From NCBI GenBank assembly GCA_933228895.1, contig OW121847.1:48420992-48484991 (forward strand): a stretch of 64,000 nt of DNA, in the 5' to 3' direction. Positions within the stretch are counted from its first letter, which is position 1, and every line of letters begins with the position of its first letter. The stretch is from Platycnemis pennipes (Eukaryota; Arthropoda; Insecta; Odonata; Platycnemididae). This document shows, one piece after another, positions 23,044 to 36,407 of the stretch. The position numbers were made by a program, and so were the translations under genes. The notes under the pieces are model-generated. The model had not been told where the DNA came from, ran no database searches, and saw nothing but the letters and a program-made list of their open reading frames with translations.

Positions 23044-23170
23044 CCACCTATCCACCGGTGGCGGACGTGGCTACCCCTAGGCACGACCCCTCTCGAGTCC
23101 CCGGCAATTATGACGGCAACGAAACCTGATGCTAGCCGGAGACTCGGAGGTGGATGTTACAAAAGTAACA
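23044..23170 (+). other. 3' UTR of the R4/Dong-type element
   Basis: About 125 bp lie between the TAG stop and the right target-site duplication. It contains inverted motifs (CCACC...GGTGG at 23044-23060, and CCGGCAA...AGCCGGAGACT) that could form the RNA structure recognised by the reverse transcriptase, as the 3' UTR does in R2. It ends GTTACAAAAGTAAC, itself a small palindrome (GTTAC/GTAAC), with no poly(A). Confidence 0.6.
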
Positions 23171-23435
23171 AATAATAATAATAATGTTTATTGTTCTAGG
23201 ACCATGTCCTATGGAACATAAATCATTTAACAAAATTTGACTCTGCAGGAAAAAACAGAATTAAGTACTTTCCTAACTAAATATATAATACAAGTATACA
23301 ATATAAATACAATACAAGTATACAATATAAATACAATACAAGAAATATACAGTATACAATACAAGTATACAATCAAAAGAGAATGATACAGAACAATAAA
23401 AGACATCATAATTTCCCATTTCAAAGATCAACAAC
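23171..23435 (-). mobile_element. Older LINE 3' UTR and (ATT)n tail, antisense, split by the R4/Dong insertion
   Basis: On the minus strand this reads an AT-rich 3' UTR, then GTTCCATAGGACATGGTCCT, then AGAACAATAAAC, then (ATT)n. That is an AATAAA-type end plus tandem tail as in Jockey/CR1-like LINEs. The rest of the (ATT)n tail lies at 19425-19451, so the R4/Dong-type element landed inside the tail. The first 21 bp (23171-23191) are the right copy of the target-site duplication. No ORF2 remnant is visible, so it is a short 5'-truncated copy and its 5' limit is a guess. Confidence 0.6.
23288..23371. repeat. 24-bp minisatellite (about 2.5-3 copies)
   Basis: The unit TACAAGTATACAATATAAAT plus ACAA is repeated in tandem from about 23289 to 23336, followed by a diverged partial copy ending with TACAAGTATACAATC. 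It lies within the AT-rich 3' UTR of the antisense LINE copy, so it may be part of that family and not a locus-specific expansion. Confidence 0.75.
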
Positions 23436-26400
23436 AGTGGAAAGATGAAGGACCTAATAACAAAATAAATGTATAAAGTAACTCAATAAAGTAAGTCAGT
23501 GATGTGATTGTACAATTTTACAAAATTAAAGATTACCTTATATTGAATTTTACAAAATATTTGACATTAATAAAGAGAAAAGGAAAAACCTCGATTTGAA
23601 TAATAATATTAAGTAGTAGATAACATTTATAGATTTCAATGGCATGGATATGGCATACATATTTTAAAAAAATACGTCAAATGATTTTAAAAAACGCCCT
23701 TTATGGCATAAAATAAGCGAATTCAGTTTGACATATCTTCTTTGCCATCATAAAAACAGCCCCTATTTCACTAAATAATTCCAGATATTGAAATTATTTA
23801 TTCTATGAATCATATAACACATCCATCGGTAGTTCTGCAAGGTGGCGATTTTTTTTCAGAGTCCATCAAGGAAAGAATAAAATCAAATAAACTTTGTCAT
23901 TCCACATCATTTCTCGAGCATGAACTCCCACAAGATAAGCTCGGTAAAACATTGATGATATCCATTAATATGCGTTAATAGAAATATGTAATTAGCCATA
24001 AATCGAGGTGTGTCTGACATTCGCTAGACGGACGCCAAGCCTATTGCAAAATCCCATTTTCACTTTCGTAAGAGTAATCAGGCCTACCATTATGAATAAT
24101 AGCGGCAGAGAAATAATCTTTCGGCAAAAATAGCCTAGAAAGGACTCGAGCTCGCTGTTTCAGTTGACAGCTAGATTGCTCCACGTGAGATGCTTTATGC
24201 CTCGAATTTCCAATTTACGATCTAATGCCGCACATTCATTTGAGTTACCTATCGCCAGAGGTAGAAAATCCGCCTTTCCCAACACGAAATCACGTTTTCC
24301 TTAACATATATTTCAATTTCGAGAAACTCTGGAAAAAAATGCCATCGATCCCACTCACAGAATAAAGAAAATTCCTCCTTGTAAATGGCTTAATTAAAGA
24401 GATGTTTGAGTTGGAAAAAATAAATTAAACATTTTTGCACTTACATTTGAATCGAGGAGAAAAATGGGTTTTATCGTGAAAACGATGGGTAATAAAGCCA
24501 TCGTAGGGAAAAGATGTAACATATTTACAAGATGTACTTATATCTAGTAACTAACAAGAACGCTGTTTACTTCCTTTAAAAGTGTTAGATGCCACATTGG
24601 TTGAATGTGAATTTTGAAACATAAATCGTGAAAATACCTGTAAATATTTGAGAAAAAATTGAAAATCAATGCTTTCATTTACAGTTTCTAAAGGCCATTG
24701 CATAGCATTTTCCATATTAATTTCTGACATGTCCCTCATTTGTATCTCTGCTGTTGATAAGTGAATTTGGGCGTCAGGGTCGAAAAGGAGGAATGATGGA
24801 GGGCCTTTAGCGCGCGGAACACGTTGCATGCGGTCCGTTATCGTGACGCAAATCACCCATAACGCCCTCTCTTGAGTAGAGGCCGCATCCCCTTTAAACC
24901 CCTTAGAGGTGCGAAATGTGTCACGCTGTGGCATTCCCTTTAAGGGACACCGCTCCCTGCGGTTGCCAATACATGCGGGGCACGTCACCCCTCTACCCCC
25001 AACTGGGTGGGGGAATCCACCGCCGGAGGGGAGAGGGGCTAAAGGCGGAGGGGAGCGGATACCGTGTCCATTCCTCCAATTCCCCTTCTCATGCAGGCAT
25101 TCGTCCTCTTTCCCTCAGCATGTAGAGATACTCATGTAAAGCCGCGTACCTGACTACGTGCCTGAACGCTTCATGGCACAGAAATAATTGTGCATCATAG
25201 CTGTACAAGTAGCTCGAAAAAACAAAAGGAATTCGCGCCGAAACCACCAAGCAACGCATTAAAAGAGACAACAATAAATGAGAGTAATAAAATGCAGCAG
25301 AGCAATGTATGATACCTAATGTTTACAGTTTACAGTGAATTCACTCTGCAACCAATTTTATGGATTTGGGGGTTAAAATTTCCAATAGTTTCTATTATTG
25401 CTTTTCTCTACCTTGAATTTTCTACAAATGAATTAATTCAAAATTCCTTTCTTCAGAGGCTTATTGTTATCTTATCTTATCTATTGTTATCTTTTTTCTT
25501 GTCCTTATCCAGTTCAATGCGGGGCAGACGTTACAAGTGATGATGAACGAAACTGAGCCTTCTTTACAAGCAGCGCTAATTAAAAGTTTTCCTTGATTTA
25601 AATGAGCAATTAGACGAACCTAGATTGATAAAAATCTACCTGGATGAAATGGAATTTGTGAAACAATTAAAGGTACTTCACCACTTAAAGTCAATCTATA
25701 CATACAAATGTAAATATCAGCCTCCTTTACTCCCGGAGAGGTGCGACGTTTGCGCACCCTCGAACGGAATATAGAGATAGAATCGATGTACCAACGGGAC
25801 AAAGGGAAGGATATATTTTTTCTGGAAATAATTACGCACGCTCTCGAATCAGATAGGGTGCAAAAAGACCAAGGAGAATTTGCCCTACGGTAGCGAGAAA
25901 GACGGAGTGGGGTGGGTATGGCTTTTGAAGCGGGAACAAAAAAAAGCAGATATCGAATTGCACGAAATTCATCTCGTTCACCTCTGAACCTACTTGCCCA
26001 CACCCCACCCGCAATTTTTTCCCATCCCTCGGGTCTTTTCCCCCATCCCACTCCCTTCTACCCAAACATCCCTTTTTCCGTCTCCTCCCTCTCTCTCTCC
26101 CATCCGACCGACTCAGGGAGACCGCTTGCTTGCACACCGGAGGAGGAGGAAGCAGACAACCGCACGAGTGATATGGGGCGCCGATATTGAATGAAAGACC
26201 CGAATTGAATATGTCCAATTCCCCCGTCGTCTGCTTCCTTTATTTTTTTCGTCCACCCACACTCACACATACGCACACTTTCGCTTCCTCTCGCACCCCT
26301 TCCCCATCTTCTGTTCCCCGGCCATAAAATGCCGTACGTAACTCACCCTCCCCTTCCCCATCCCCGCCCACACACACCGAGGGTCCCACACCACTCGATA

Positions 26401-29400
26401 TCAGCTCACATAAATCCATTCGGAAGGGATGAGCGTTGTCATTTTTCAAAGGGGGGAAATCTCTTCGGAAATCTACCCTTCACGGAAGTTTCTCTGTCGT
26501 GGGATTTAACCAAGTTTCCCCGTGTCCAATCATGCCAAAGCTTCCCCCCACTAAACGTGAGATACAGAGCTTCACCCTTCTACTTTCATATCCACCTCTC
26601 CCTCTTTTTCTTACCATCTCACTCTACTACTAGATTGCCACTGCAGTTGGGAGTGCGTTCTGCATTTCTGCACATCACTTCCGAGCAAGATAGCAAATTA
26701 TCTCTATTTGCAGAAAAAGAATGTGATTAGCAATCGAGTTGATGCAGCGTATTTCTTCAACATAATTATATTTTTTCGCACACGTTTAGTAGCTAGGATA
26801 TGCTTCACTTGAAATACGAATGTAAAAGCATTTAATTTTGTGCATACGTCAATAACAGTTTTTTTTTGGAAATTTGTCCAGTAAACTCTCAATACCTATA
26901 TTATTGATATTGATTCAAAATTTATTTTTAATGTTTATCAAGGAAAACTACCTGTCATGGTTATTTTGTTTAGTAGATAATATTTCTGAAGCACAAGCAG
27001 TAGGGAAGACTGCTTTGGCTCAACAGTGACTTGGTTCATTAATTAATTCACTACAAATTACCTTTGATTTCATTTTATAAGATACGTAGAAAAGTCTTTT
27101 CAGATTGTTCGGTGACCTTATATTTTACGAAGTGCTATTTTTGTTTTAATTCACCCTGATATTTTTCAAAATAAGGTAAAATATATGAAGTACGGTCAGC
27201 AGAAGTATCAATGATTAATGAACTAAATCGTTTATAAGTACAAGAAAGGAAAAATGAGAATGATATGTAAAAAATATTAATCAATAACCACTCACTTAGA
27301 TTTTAACGAGTCAGGAGATAATTTGTGGAAATGTGTGACTGACAGCATTATCAGAGAAATACTTTGTAAATTTCCACAATACGTTTATTACACCAACCCA
27401 GGTTTAGCAAGACATTGCCACTATCAAGAATGTGGCATATCTAAAATATTTACACATTTTTTTCACAGAAAATGGCATTCTTAAGCAGTAACAAGAATAC
27501 TAACGAACATTATGCTAACACAGGGTGCTTAAAGATGTTGAAGAAAATTTTAAAAATCGTCAGAAATGATGATTAGGAGGATGATAAATTATCCACAAAT
27601 AGTGGATTCATAGGAATCCCTCACCAATATCGCAACTCCCCAATTACGCTCAAAATTGTCAGAATTGCGTTCGCGCGAGAGATCTATCCACACGGCATCC
27701 ACCGAGGAATACTCTCTTCCGGAAGCGATATTGTAAGAGTAGGTACGCCAGCGGCGGACGAATTCCTGGCCTATCCGTTCCCCTTCATTCCCCGAAGAAT
27801 CCGCTCTTCCATCCTCCTTCCCTGCCCTGCAATGTGTGGCCGAATTACGAATGAATATTTACGGAGTGTGGCGGTGCAGCAGCGCACCCCGTTGCAGGGA
27901 GGAGGCTGGGGGAAGGGTAGAGCCTCGCCGCTGTGCGCGGTTCGGAGGAGCGCGATCGAACGGCAATGCATAGGAAAAGGATGAATGTTTGATGGTTTCG
28001 AGGAGCGGCGTCAGGCGTCAAAAACAATATATGTACACGCGGAGCGGGAGATGTATCCCTATGCACATGTGCAAGAAAATACGAGAGTCTGTGTGTTGGT
28101 GTCAGAATTTTATCTCATGCCTGCGGGAGAAATTAAGGATGGTTCGGGGGGAATTACAAAGCGATCGGAAAAACTTGCATCCCCGTACGTGAGAGATGGG
28201 AGGTTGAGAGATTGCATGCATAGATGAAATTACTTTCAGTAAAATGTTGAATTGGTCAAAAGTGACTTCCATTGGGTTGCAAATCTTTTTTTATCATGTC
28301 TGGTTAATTTGGGAACAAAATTTGTTTTTCCAACAGCATATTAGTCTTGTGAAACACATCATACAGCTGAATCGTTGGCAAAAGCTTCCTTAGGGGCATA
28401 TCCGGGAAAGTTCCGAGATATTTAAACCGACGCCATAAATGAGCGTCAAAAATTAATGAGTAAAATATGCTATTACTTAGGCATGTGGTCTCGTTTCGTC
28501 TTCTCTCCCCGGTATTGCAAATTTGAGATTTATTAAGATTATTTTTACTTAAATTCTCAAGATACTTTTACAAGAAAAATCCGAAATATTTCAACTCGAT
28601 CACTGAAAGTTAATTTACAGTTTTTCATAATGCAGAATGGACAATTTTCGAATGTAGAATGATGAAATTCCATAGAAATATGCACGAAATAAACATTATC
28701 CACTCAATACTTGCGCTGGGATAGTATCGCATTCCTCCCTAGTCCTTCTTTTTTTCGAGGAATGAGAACGTGAAATACATTCCAGTCTTTTCTCGAACTC
28801 GCTATTTCGTAACGTTCCAATCATACATTCCAGCGAGCTACGCTAACCACAGGGCAACTCTTGACAGGTTTTCCAGAGATGAAAAAATTGGATGCCGAGT
28901 AAATGGAGATTTATAGACAGAGGAAAAGGGAAGTGTGAATTGAAAAATGAAGCTTAGGGTTTGAGGTTCAGCAACGGCGCTCCCGTACCATTCCCTGGAT
29001 GGATCGGGAAACGAAATTGGTAACGGAAAATAGTACGGGAGATAAAATTGAGATTTCATGCGCGTATTGTGAGTATGAGTGATTTAACGTGAGCACGTAT
29101 ACGTTTGATTGCATGATTATGCTAGGTTATTCAACGTGTGACAGATCGAGGAGTTATCTTGCAGATAATTCACAATAAAATCAAAATCAAAATAAAATTT
29201 AATTTGATTTGCGTATTGAAAAAACAAATACGAGTCACAAAATTATCAAAACGAAGATCAAGCTTATTTGAGAAAAGAAGCCATTCTTAAAAGGACATTA
29301 TTTAATGATGCTCTTTCCAGAAGCCTGCTGAGAACTGATTTTAATATTAGCTTCAGCTAATTGTGTGGTTGTAACCCATACATTTTAGGCAAATTTTCAG

Positions 29401-32400
29401 AGAAAAAATTTTCAGCTCCTAAAGACTAAATGCTGATTGAAACCGGCACTGCACTTATCCACTAGCGTATTTTTGTACAAAAAACCAACGCAATCCTGTG
29501 TGTCAGTAGCATCCGTGTTGTTTTAGGAGCTATTTTGATATATTGCGTCAACTTAGAACCTTCAAAAAGCCCACGTGAGAGCTTCTATTCGTTGTTCTAC
29601 GAAATTTATTCGTCAGATTTGGCCCCACTCGTCTTTGCTATCAAGTGATATTCATAATTAATCACCTAGAATCAATGTTAACAAAAGTAGCAATCTTGTT
29701 TTATTTTCCGTGAGACTCATCCACGATAATGAGAGAAATTCAACCGGAGAGGAGAAATCTTTAGGCAAAATTTCGGGAGGAAATGAGGATCAGGAGAGGG
29801 GATTGGCGAGGGGAAGGGAGGGAGAGACGAAGGACGTTATGAGACGCGATGAGAATTGGTCTCCCTCCCAGTTCAAACCCTCCGGCAAGACGGAAGAAGG
29901 GGGTGATGACGGAAAGTATGTTCTGATGTGCATCACAAACGAGACGGGGAATTTGTGGAGGGAGAAAGGAAAAGTTATTAGCAGAGGGAAGCGAGAGTAT
30001 TGGGATGGAAAGTCTCGGATGGTTGAATGTAACGGGCCTTGATGCATGGAGGAACGCTGGAGGGGGTTGAGAATATGAAGGGGAGGAAAGTATTTGGCGG
30101 AGGGTAGTAGATGAGACGTTGAAAGTGGAGGTTTCAAAAATTATGCAAGCGGTGCCGCATTATCTCATTGCCCATGAGCGAATAAATGACCTGGGGGAGA
30201 TCAAATATAACATTTTCTATCCATGTTTCTGAAAAGGATATCACCCCATATTGTCAAGACATTTTCCTCTAGGAACAGTGAGCTCCATTACCATGGGAAA
30301 GGAATTTGCGTGTTCTGTTATTGCTTATAGAAGCATATGTAATTAATTATGTTGAAACTGTACTCATTAAAAATCATATTGTTGTTTTATTTGTTATAAT
30401 ATCCATCTAAATTGTTAAAAATCCATTAAAATCCATTCCAATTTATTATTTTTTAGTTAGCCGTTGGAATTTACCTGCTATTTTTACCTGGTTGCTGTCA
30501 ATTTTATGCTGGAAAAGGAGCAATAGTATATCTTTGGTTGCAAAAATACCACCCTGGCATTCACTGAGTACGCAAGCAGCATCAAGTATTTCTATTATAA
30601 TTGCATATGCAGAGGAATGCTAAACTGTCGTCTACTAAATAGATGGCTTATTTTATCCGTGAATGACTAACTTTAGTATTAATAAATAAGTTTATTTTAA
30701 AGTGGTTTCCTGATATCACCATAATACGCCTAGAGCGAAATGGGAAGAATGATATCTGCACCTTAAATCACTGACTTATGAGACGGGAGATTTAGTTAAA
30801 TCAGATCAAAGGTCGGAGGAAACTGCTCGACAAAATCAAATCAAACAGTAAACGCTATTGTATGCATAAAATATCATTTTCACACAGCCATTCAAAAAAA
30901 AGAAGAAAGGATAAACCATAGAATAACCACCACCACCAGTCATGTGGTTTTGAATACACTGTCTCATTTAGATGCATTTCTTGGAAATAACCGCGTGAAA
31001 TCTGACAGAAACGTATCCAAAGTCATCTCTCGGATATGCATGAAATTTAAAGTCACTTGCCTTTTTTTTAAAAAAACTTTATTGAGAGGTGCTGTTCGCG
31101 TTAAATCATAAACATTTCGCTTTTTGCATTTCTCATGTGTGAAACACATATACGTTACAGTTTCTACTTTCTCCCTTCTCAGCCGCAGGGAAAACCTGGA
31201 CGAAACCTCGAAGTTGCGCTCTTTGTGCTCCTCCTCTTCGTGTATCCCAATATCCTCCCGTGTGGTGCGTCCATTTGAACGCGGAGCAACATTTTTTCGT
31301 GAGATGATGAGCACATTCCAATGTATACCCTGCAACCGCACCTCTCTTGGGATAAACGGACCGAAATTCCCGGGGGCTCGCGCAGTGTGTAGATGTCAAT
31401 GGCAAAAGATCCAAGTAAAAACAGAATTTTTCGTTTTAAACCGCCACTCTTTTTGGAGGGAGATTATATTTTTATATTAAAAATCCCCGCGCTTACATTT
31501 TTTCCTCGCGCAGATTTTCTTTACATATATACATTCATATTCGACCGCCAGAGATTAATTCGGAAAAGGATGATCAGCGATCGGATATTGACTGGGCTTA
31601 GAAAATGGAAAACGTGGAAGATATTCCAAGTTCAATGGACGGGGAAAAATTGGAGGAGAAAATATAGAGGGTAAAGATTGAGCTAAGAGAAAAAGGGTTG
31701 GTGAAATTGAGGCCTTCTTGTCTGTATGGAATTTTTGATTTGACGTTGGGATAGGAATTTAGCCCCGGAGCATATTGCGACTACAAATAAACATGAGTAA
31801 TTGAGTGTTGTGGCGCAAAATAAAGATCAACCCTCTGAGAGATGAAAATGAACTGCAATGGGGAAAAATGTAACACTTTAGGTGACTTTAATGAAGGGGA
31901 AATAAAAACTAATGGATCATAATTACTTTCATTGAGAGGGAAAAATCAGCAGTAACATCACCAGCAATTAGCTTGAGGATGTGATAACCTTAACATTCCC
32001 GCTTTTCACGAATTAGGCAGTTGAATTTCCTACGAAAACAATGTTGCGTAAGAATCGCATTCGTGGCCTGCAAGACCAAATGTAAACTGCAGTCAGCAAA
32101 TTCGTTCACTTCAGCGTCACGATCATGACACTGGAACACCTCGTTTCGTCCAAACATCAGAGTTGAATGACAACAAAATGCGATGGGATAGAAGAATAAA
32201 AGATTTCTCTTCAGATCAGGAGAAACCGCTTGTCACACACTTGATCCGCTGGACAGGGAATTTTGATGGAGATGGACCGCAGAGCGTAACCGGAGAGAAC
32301 GTGTCCAATCAGTGGACTGCCTGACATTGACATTCTCCGCAACATCCAACATGATACCTTCACCGAAATTTTCGTGCCAGCATGCTTTTATTATTGAAAA

Positions 32401-35400
32401 GGTGATACTTCGATCATTGCATGTTCTCTCTTAGCGTCCGATGCGTCCGAAAGCGTCATTACTTCCCCCATATAATATGATTCTTAAGACGGAACACTCT
32501 CGTAACGCTGTATACTGGAAGGTACTGACTAAATCCTCGGCTTCATCAAAAACGACAGCCTTGTGAAAGTTGGGAGGGAGAATTCATTTTCGCGAAACTG
32601 CAAATGATGTTCCTATACTAACGCGTAAAATTTAGTGGGTACTGAGTCGTCGGCTCATAGAGGGAGAGGCGCTTAGGCTGGCGAACTCTTTAATAATTTT
32701 TTTTCGTTTTTTTTTTAAATACAGGCCTCCCCTCATTTCTCTCTCTCTCTCTCTCCCTTCTGTACACGAAATTTTTGCGAGCGGGGGCTGTGGGTTGGCC
32801 TCGCTCTACGGGAGGGAAGGAATGAAGGGTTACCGAAGGGAATCACGGTCCACGGCACTCTCGCGATGGAAGACCTTAATATTTCCCAGTACCGGCAGTG
32901 CAAGCGGAGTGGGGCTTCTGGTTTTGAAAAAAAAGGGTGGTGTAAAAGGAGGGGGGGTGGTTAATATTACCCGAGAGTGGGGGAGTGAGGGGTTGCGTGA
33001 CGCGGTGTGGGTGAAGGAGACGTAAAGAGGGGAAGGGGGGCATATGTCTGGGTCGACGAGGGGAAGAATTTGGGGCGGGGGCGGAGTGAATGGGCACAGT
33101 GGAGGACTTAATGGAATTCCCCATAATCCCTTCTTTTTTCCGTTTCTCTGCGCGCGGTTATATTTTTCCCTCCTCTCCCCCTCCCTCCCTTCGCCTCAAC
33201 CCCCTCCACCCCCACCTCTTCCTCCCTCATTTTTAGCCTTTAATCCCCGAAATGTCCATCGGACGCCATTATTAGACTCCGGCCAACAAACTCGAGCTCG
33301 GTGTAATATGGAATGAGAGCACTTCTCACTCCCTCTCTCTCTCGACGGAAAAGGGGCATTCGCCAAAAAATATATAATAACTCGCGGGACTTTGGTGCAC
33401 GCCGATCGGAAAATATGGATTTTTTTTTTCGTCAGTTGATCGAGTTGATTTGTTCGGGGAAGTGCTCCGGCAAAAATTACCATCGTGGCGAAGCGATCAA
33501 ATGGGAGATTATATTTATATTTGGGCGCGGAGGTTGCTGGAAATTCTTTAGTGCGGAAGTTCCTCGCGCTGCTAATGGCCCTTTTTGATGGCTTCGGCAC
33601 TTTTGATTATTTTTCCCAAAAGGGGTAAATCGACGTTCACTTCTCTCTCTCTCATACTCGTTTGTTAAAAGGTATCTCAACTCCCCGTCCGCGTCATGCG
33701 GGCTCTAAAGCGTGACGAAAGTGCCGTACAGAATACGAGGAATAAAAAATTTCAAAAAAAGTTGAAATAAAGTGACTCGGAAGTATTCCCCGGCTCTCTC
33801 TCCAATAAAAAATTCGAAGGCTCTTATGGACAGCACACCATAAAATTTCTCAGGTTAATCCGCGAGGACATTCAAATACACCTCTGCCGCAGGAAGTGCA
33901 CTAGTCTAACACTATCTTCCATTTCCTGTTTCGTGACTGCGATTTATTTTGTACACTCAAAATATCCGGCCCGTTTCGAGTGGGAGTTGAATTGAAGAAA
34001 ATTGTAGGCCGCGCAGAATACAGGCGTAAAAGGCTGCGGTCCGATATCGGAATTCCACCTCCAGCTTCAAACGCGTGATACGAAGCATTTTAGGTCGAGG
34101 ATCTGCATTTAGACGAATCGGTTTGACCTTTCAAGAGATGACTCTAGTCTTATTCCACTCAGCAGTCTTGAAACGAATAGACAGCCGCACGGGAAAATAG
34201 AATTTCATCCTTTCTTTTGGTGAGACATTTCCTCGAATTAGGCCATTAATTCCTCTCTCTGTCTGTGCAATTACCTTTAGCTATTATCTTTTACTTCTCC
34301 TATTTGCCTTGATTTTTTTGTTTCTTCCTTTTATCTTCCCTTTCGCCCTTTCGGTCACTTATAGGTCTTGGATTTGGATGACCAAAAATCTAGTCCTTGG
34401 ATTGTAACTGAAATATGCATAACGATCCCAGATTATGTAATTCGAGAACAAATATATAGTAATGTAAAAAATGTTAAAAACTAGACATTTTTTTGTGTTC
34501 ACTTGTGTGGACATTTTGGACTTTTCATCATCGTGCAGTAAAACTGCTGGTAGGTAAACGCCCATGAAAACTGAATACCAAACTCTTTTAAATGTTCTGT
34601 AATATATTTAGTGTATGAGATAACAGAGATGAGTAATAATTCAATAAAACTATGCTAAAGATATCATACCACATCGCTGATCGCTTCTGACTGCTCGATC
34701 ATTAAAGGAAATGGGCAACAGATTAATAGGATGAAAAACTGTTTGCTATAGGTTGTGATATGCTAACCAATCAGAGGTCTATGCAATTATTTAGATGCTC
34801 AGGTGAGGGAGGTAGTGCTTTGTAAAGAACGGTACCAAAAGGCATTGCGGCGAGAGATATGCCAAATTGGGATTGAAATCGCAGCTTGGAATCCCTGATT
34901 ACATGGTTCCAATTTCTCCTTTTCCTTTTCACCTCGCCCTTTGCCTCTCTCTCTTCCCTTCTATCCACTTTCTTCCTTCATCTCATTCCACCCGTGACCC
35001 CTTCTTCCTTTCACTTTAAAATTAGGCTGTCAAAGTAGCATTCCCCTTTTGATGTCACTGGAGCTTTTCGGGGACGTCAGCAATGCTATGCAATGCCTTT
35101 TCTGCGGTTCGGCTAGTCCCTCGAACGCTTTCAGATACCTGCTCTCCTGGGTGAACAAACGAGAAAAAGCTTCGTTTTGAGCTTTAACATCCGTTAGCTC
35201 AACGGAATAGAAAGACACAACAGCTCCCATTGTTAAAAAGACGAAATGATCGAGTGGAGAGTAAAGAAAAACAAGAACTGGTTTTACAGTTTCAGATTAC
35301 AACCCAAAAACTATTGCATCTTGACTTCCATAGCAATCTCTAAGCATTGAGAAGTAAAATAATAAAAATGAGGACAAAGGAAACGATTAATCGTTGATAC

Positions 35401-35784
35401 TGGGGAAGGTTATTGCGTCCGGCATAACTTTACGGAAATGGCATTATAGTTGGATTTTGTCACTGAATTGCTATTTAATCATTTCCTATTTTAACCAGTT
35501 TGTTACTTAAACGACATAGGTTACGTTGTAATAAGAGGTTTATATTCAAATGCGAAAAATATTTTTTTAAAGGAATTAACTTTCCCTCTCCCGGTCAAAA
35601 TCAGCCTATTTTTAGAATTAGATTTCTTGTTTTAACTAACAAAGTTTTGAATAAAATTGTAGTAAGGGTTTTGAGCCTAACAGGGAAGTTAACTTCAAGG
35701 CTACGGGCCTTCACAATAAATATGGACATGCTAAATTTTGGCACTTTGATTATAACATCTGTAATAAAGCTATAAGCCAGATAG
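23436..35784. other. Long non-coding stretch
   Basis: No gene or clear mobile element was recognised in about 12 kb. GC- or CpG-richer patches lie at about 24860-25090, 27640-28220 and 33010-33240. Strand-asymmetric tracts occur at about 26050-26400 (pyrimidine) and 29720-30070 (purine), and a (CT)n microsatellite at about 32739-32755. Open frames in these patches are biased and lack domains. It reads as long intron or intergenic DNA of a large genome, and decayed repeats could be missed by eye. Confidence 0.4.
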
Positions 35785-36402
35785 TGTGTAATTGCCAGTG
35801 ACAATGTTAGAACAATGACCAAATGTCGTCGCCACGCTACACCACAATAATGCCTTTCATATATTGTTAATACCGCCCTAGCAATTGACTTTAACAAAGG
35901 GTTTTTCCAAGGGGAGTGTATAAAAACCCCAGGCACTAACAATACGTGTTCGCATTTCCTCATCCACGTCCGCGTGTGAGGTTGCATTCTCCCCACGTGA
36001 AGTTACTTTTCTAAAAGTCTGTGTTGAACCTGACTGCAGCCGGACTCGCGTGGGGGTGAGTTACGTTCAAGGCGTGTCAAGAAAAGTGCTACAGGACGAG
36101 AGAGTGAGCAGAACTGCCGAACACTTACAAGGAGGACCAAGACCGTCGACGGAACGGAACAGAGGACCACCAGACACGTAACAAAAGTACATGGGCACGA
36201 TACCTTATTAATTCAAGTGTATTTGTGAAGTTCATTTAATGTGTTTTGACAAGTGGGCGCTCAAAGCCACGCATGAATGACTTGGATTTCTTTTAAATGA
36301 TAAATTTGTTCATTTTGGCCATAATAAATGTTTCATGTTTTAACTGATACATAGAGGTGTTATTGTAATTTGCTTGTGAATGTAAAACCCATCCTGTCCA
36401 CA
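35785..36402 (+). mobile_element. Candidate solo LTR
   Basis: This 618-bp segment begins TGTGTAATTG and ends TGTCCACA, giving the TG...CA ends and a TGTG/CACA inverted terminus. It is bordered by GATAG and GCTAG, a 4-of-5 match to a 5-bp target-site duplication. Inside it carries a TATA box (TATAAAA at 35919-35925) in a GC-richer promoter-like stretch, and an AATAAA at 36323-36328. That is the promoter-to-polyadenylation order of an LTR. No second LTR, primer-binding site or gag/pol remnant was seen nearby. A host promoter plus first non-coding exon is the main alternative. Confidence 0.4.
35919..35925 (+). promoter_or_regulatory. TATA box (TATAAAA)
   Basis: The sequence GTGTATAAAAACCCC is followed about 25 nt later by a pyrimidine-bounded CA/TCCTCATCC stretch suitable for initiation. 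It probably serves the candidate LTR that contains it. This is called from motif and context only. Confidence 0.4.
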
Positions 36403-36407
36403 GCTAG

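Larger units (their letters stand above)
19458..23170 (+). mobile_element. Full-length R4/Dong-type non-LTR retrotransposon
   Basis: This 3.7-kb element has a 5' leader with an HDV-like ribozyme, one long ORF and a 3' UTR of about 125 bp. It is flanked by a 21-bp target-site duplication in an (AAT)n tract. The ORF order (N-terminal DNA-binding-like region, RT, CCHC, restriction-like endonuclease) is that of the R2/R4/Dong group. The RT wording (GVFQGDSLSPLLFCLSLLPL, LFYMDDLKLYA) and the AAT/TAA target favour R4/Dong over R2. Its composition is much richer in G+C than its flanks. There is no poly(A) tail; the 3' end runs through GTTACAAAAGTAAC into the (AAT)n tract. The intact ORF, 5' end and TSD suggest a recent insertion. 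Confidence 0.9.

Noticed and set aside
23288..23371. CRISPR-like short tandem pattern
   Set aside because: The units are contiguous with no unique spacers; it is a minisatellite in a LINE 3' UTR.
24551..24988. 145-codon minus-strand open frame with a CPAC motif
   Set aside because: The single Cys pair is isolated; no repeated zinc-finger spacing, no family recognised, and composition shifts mid-frame.
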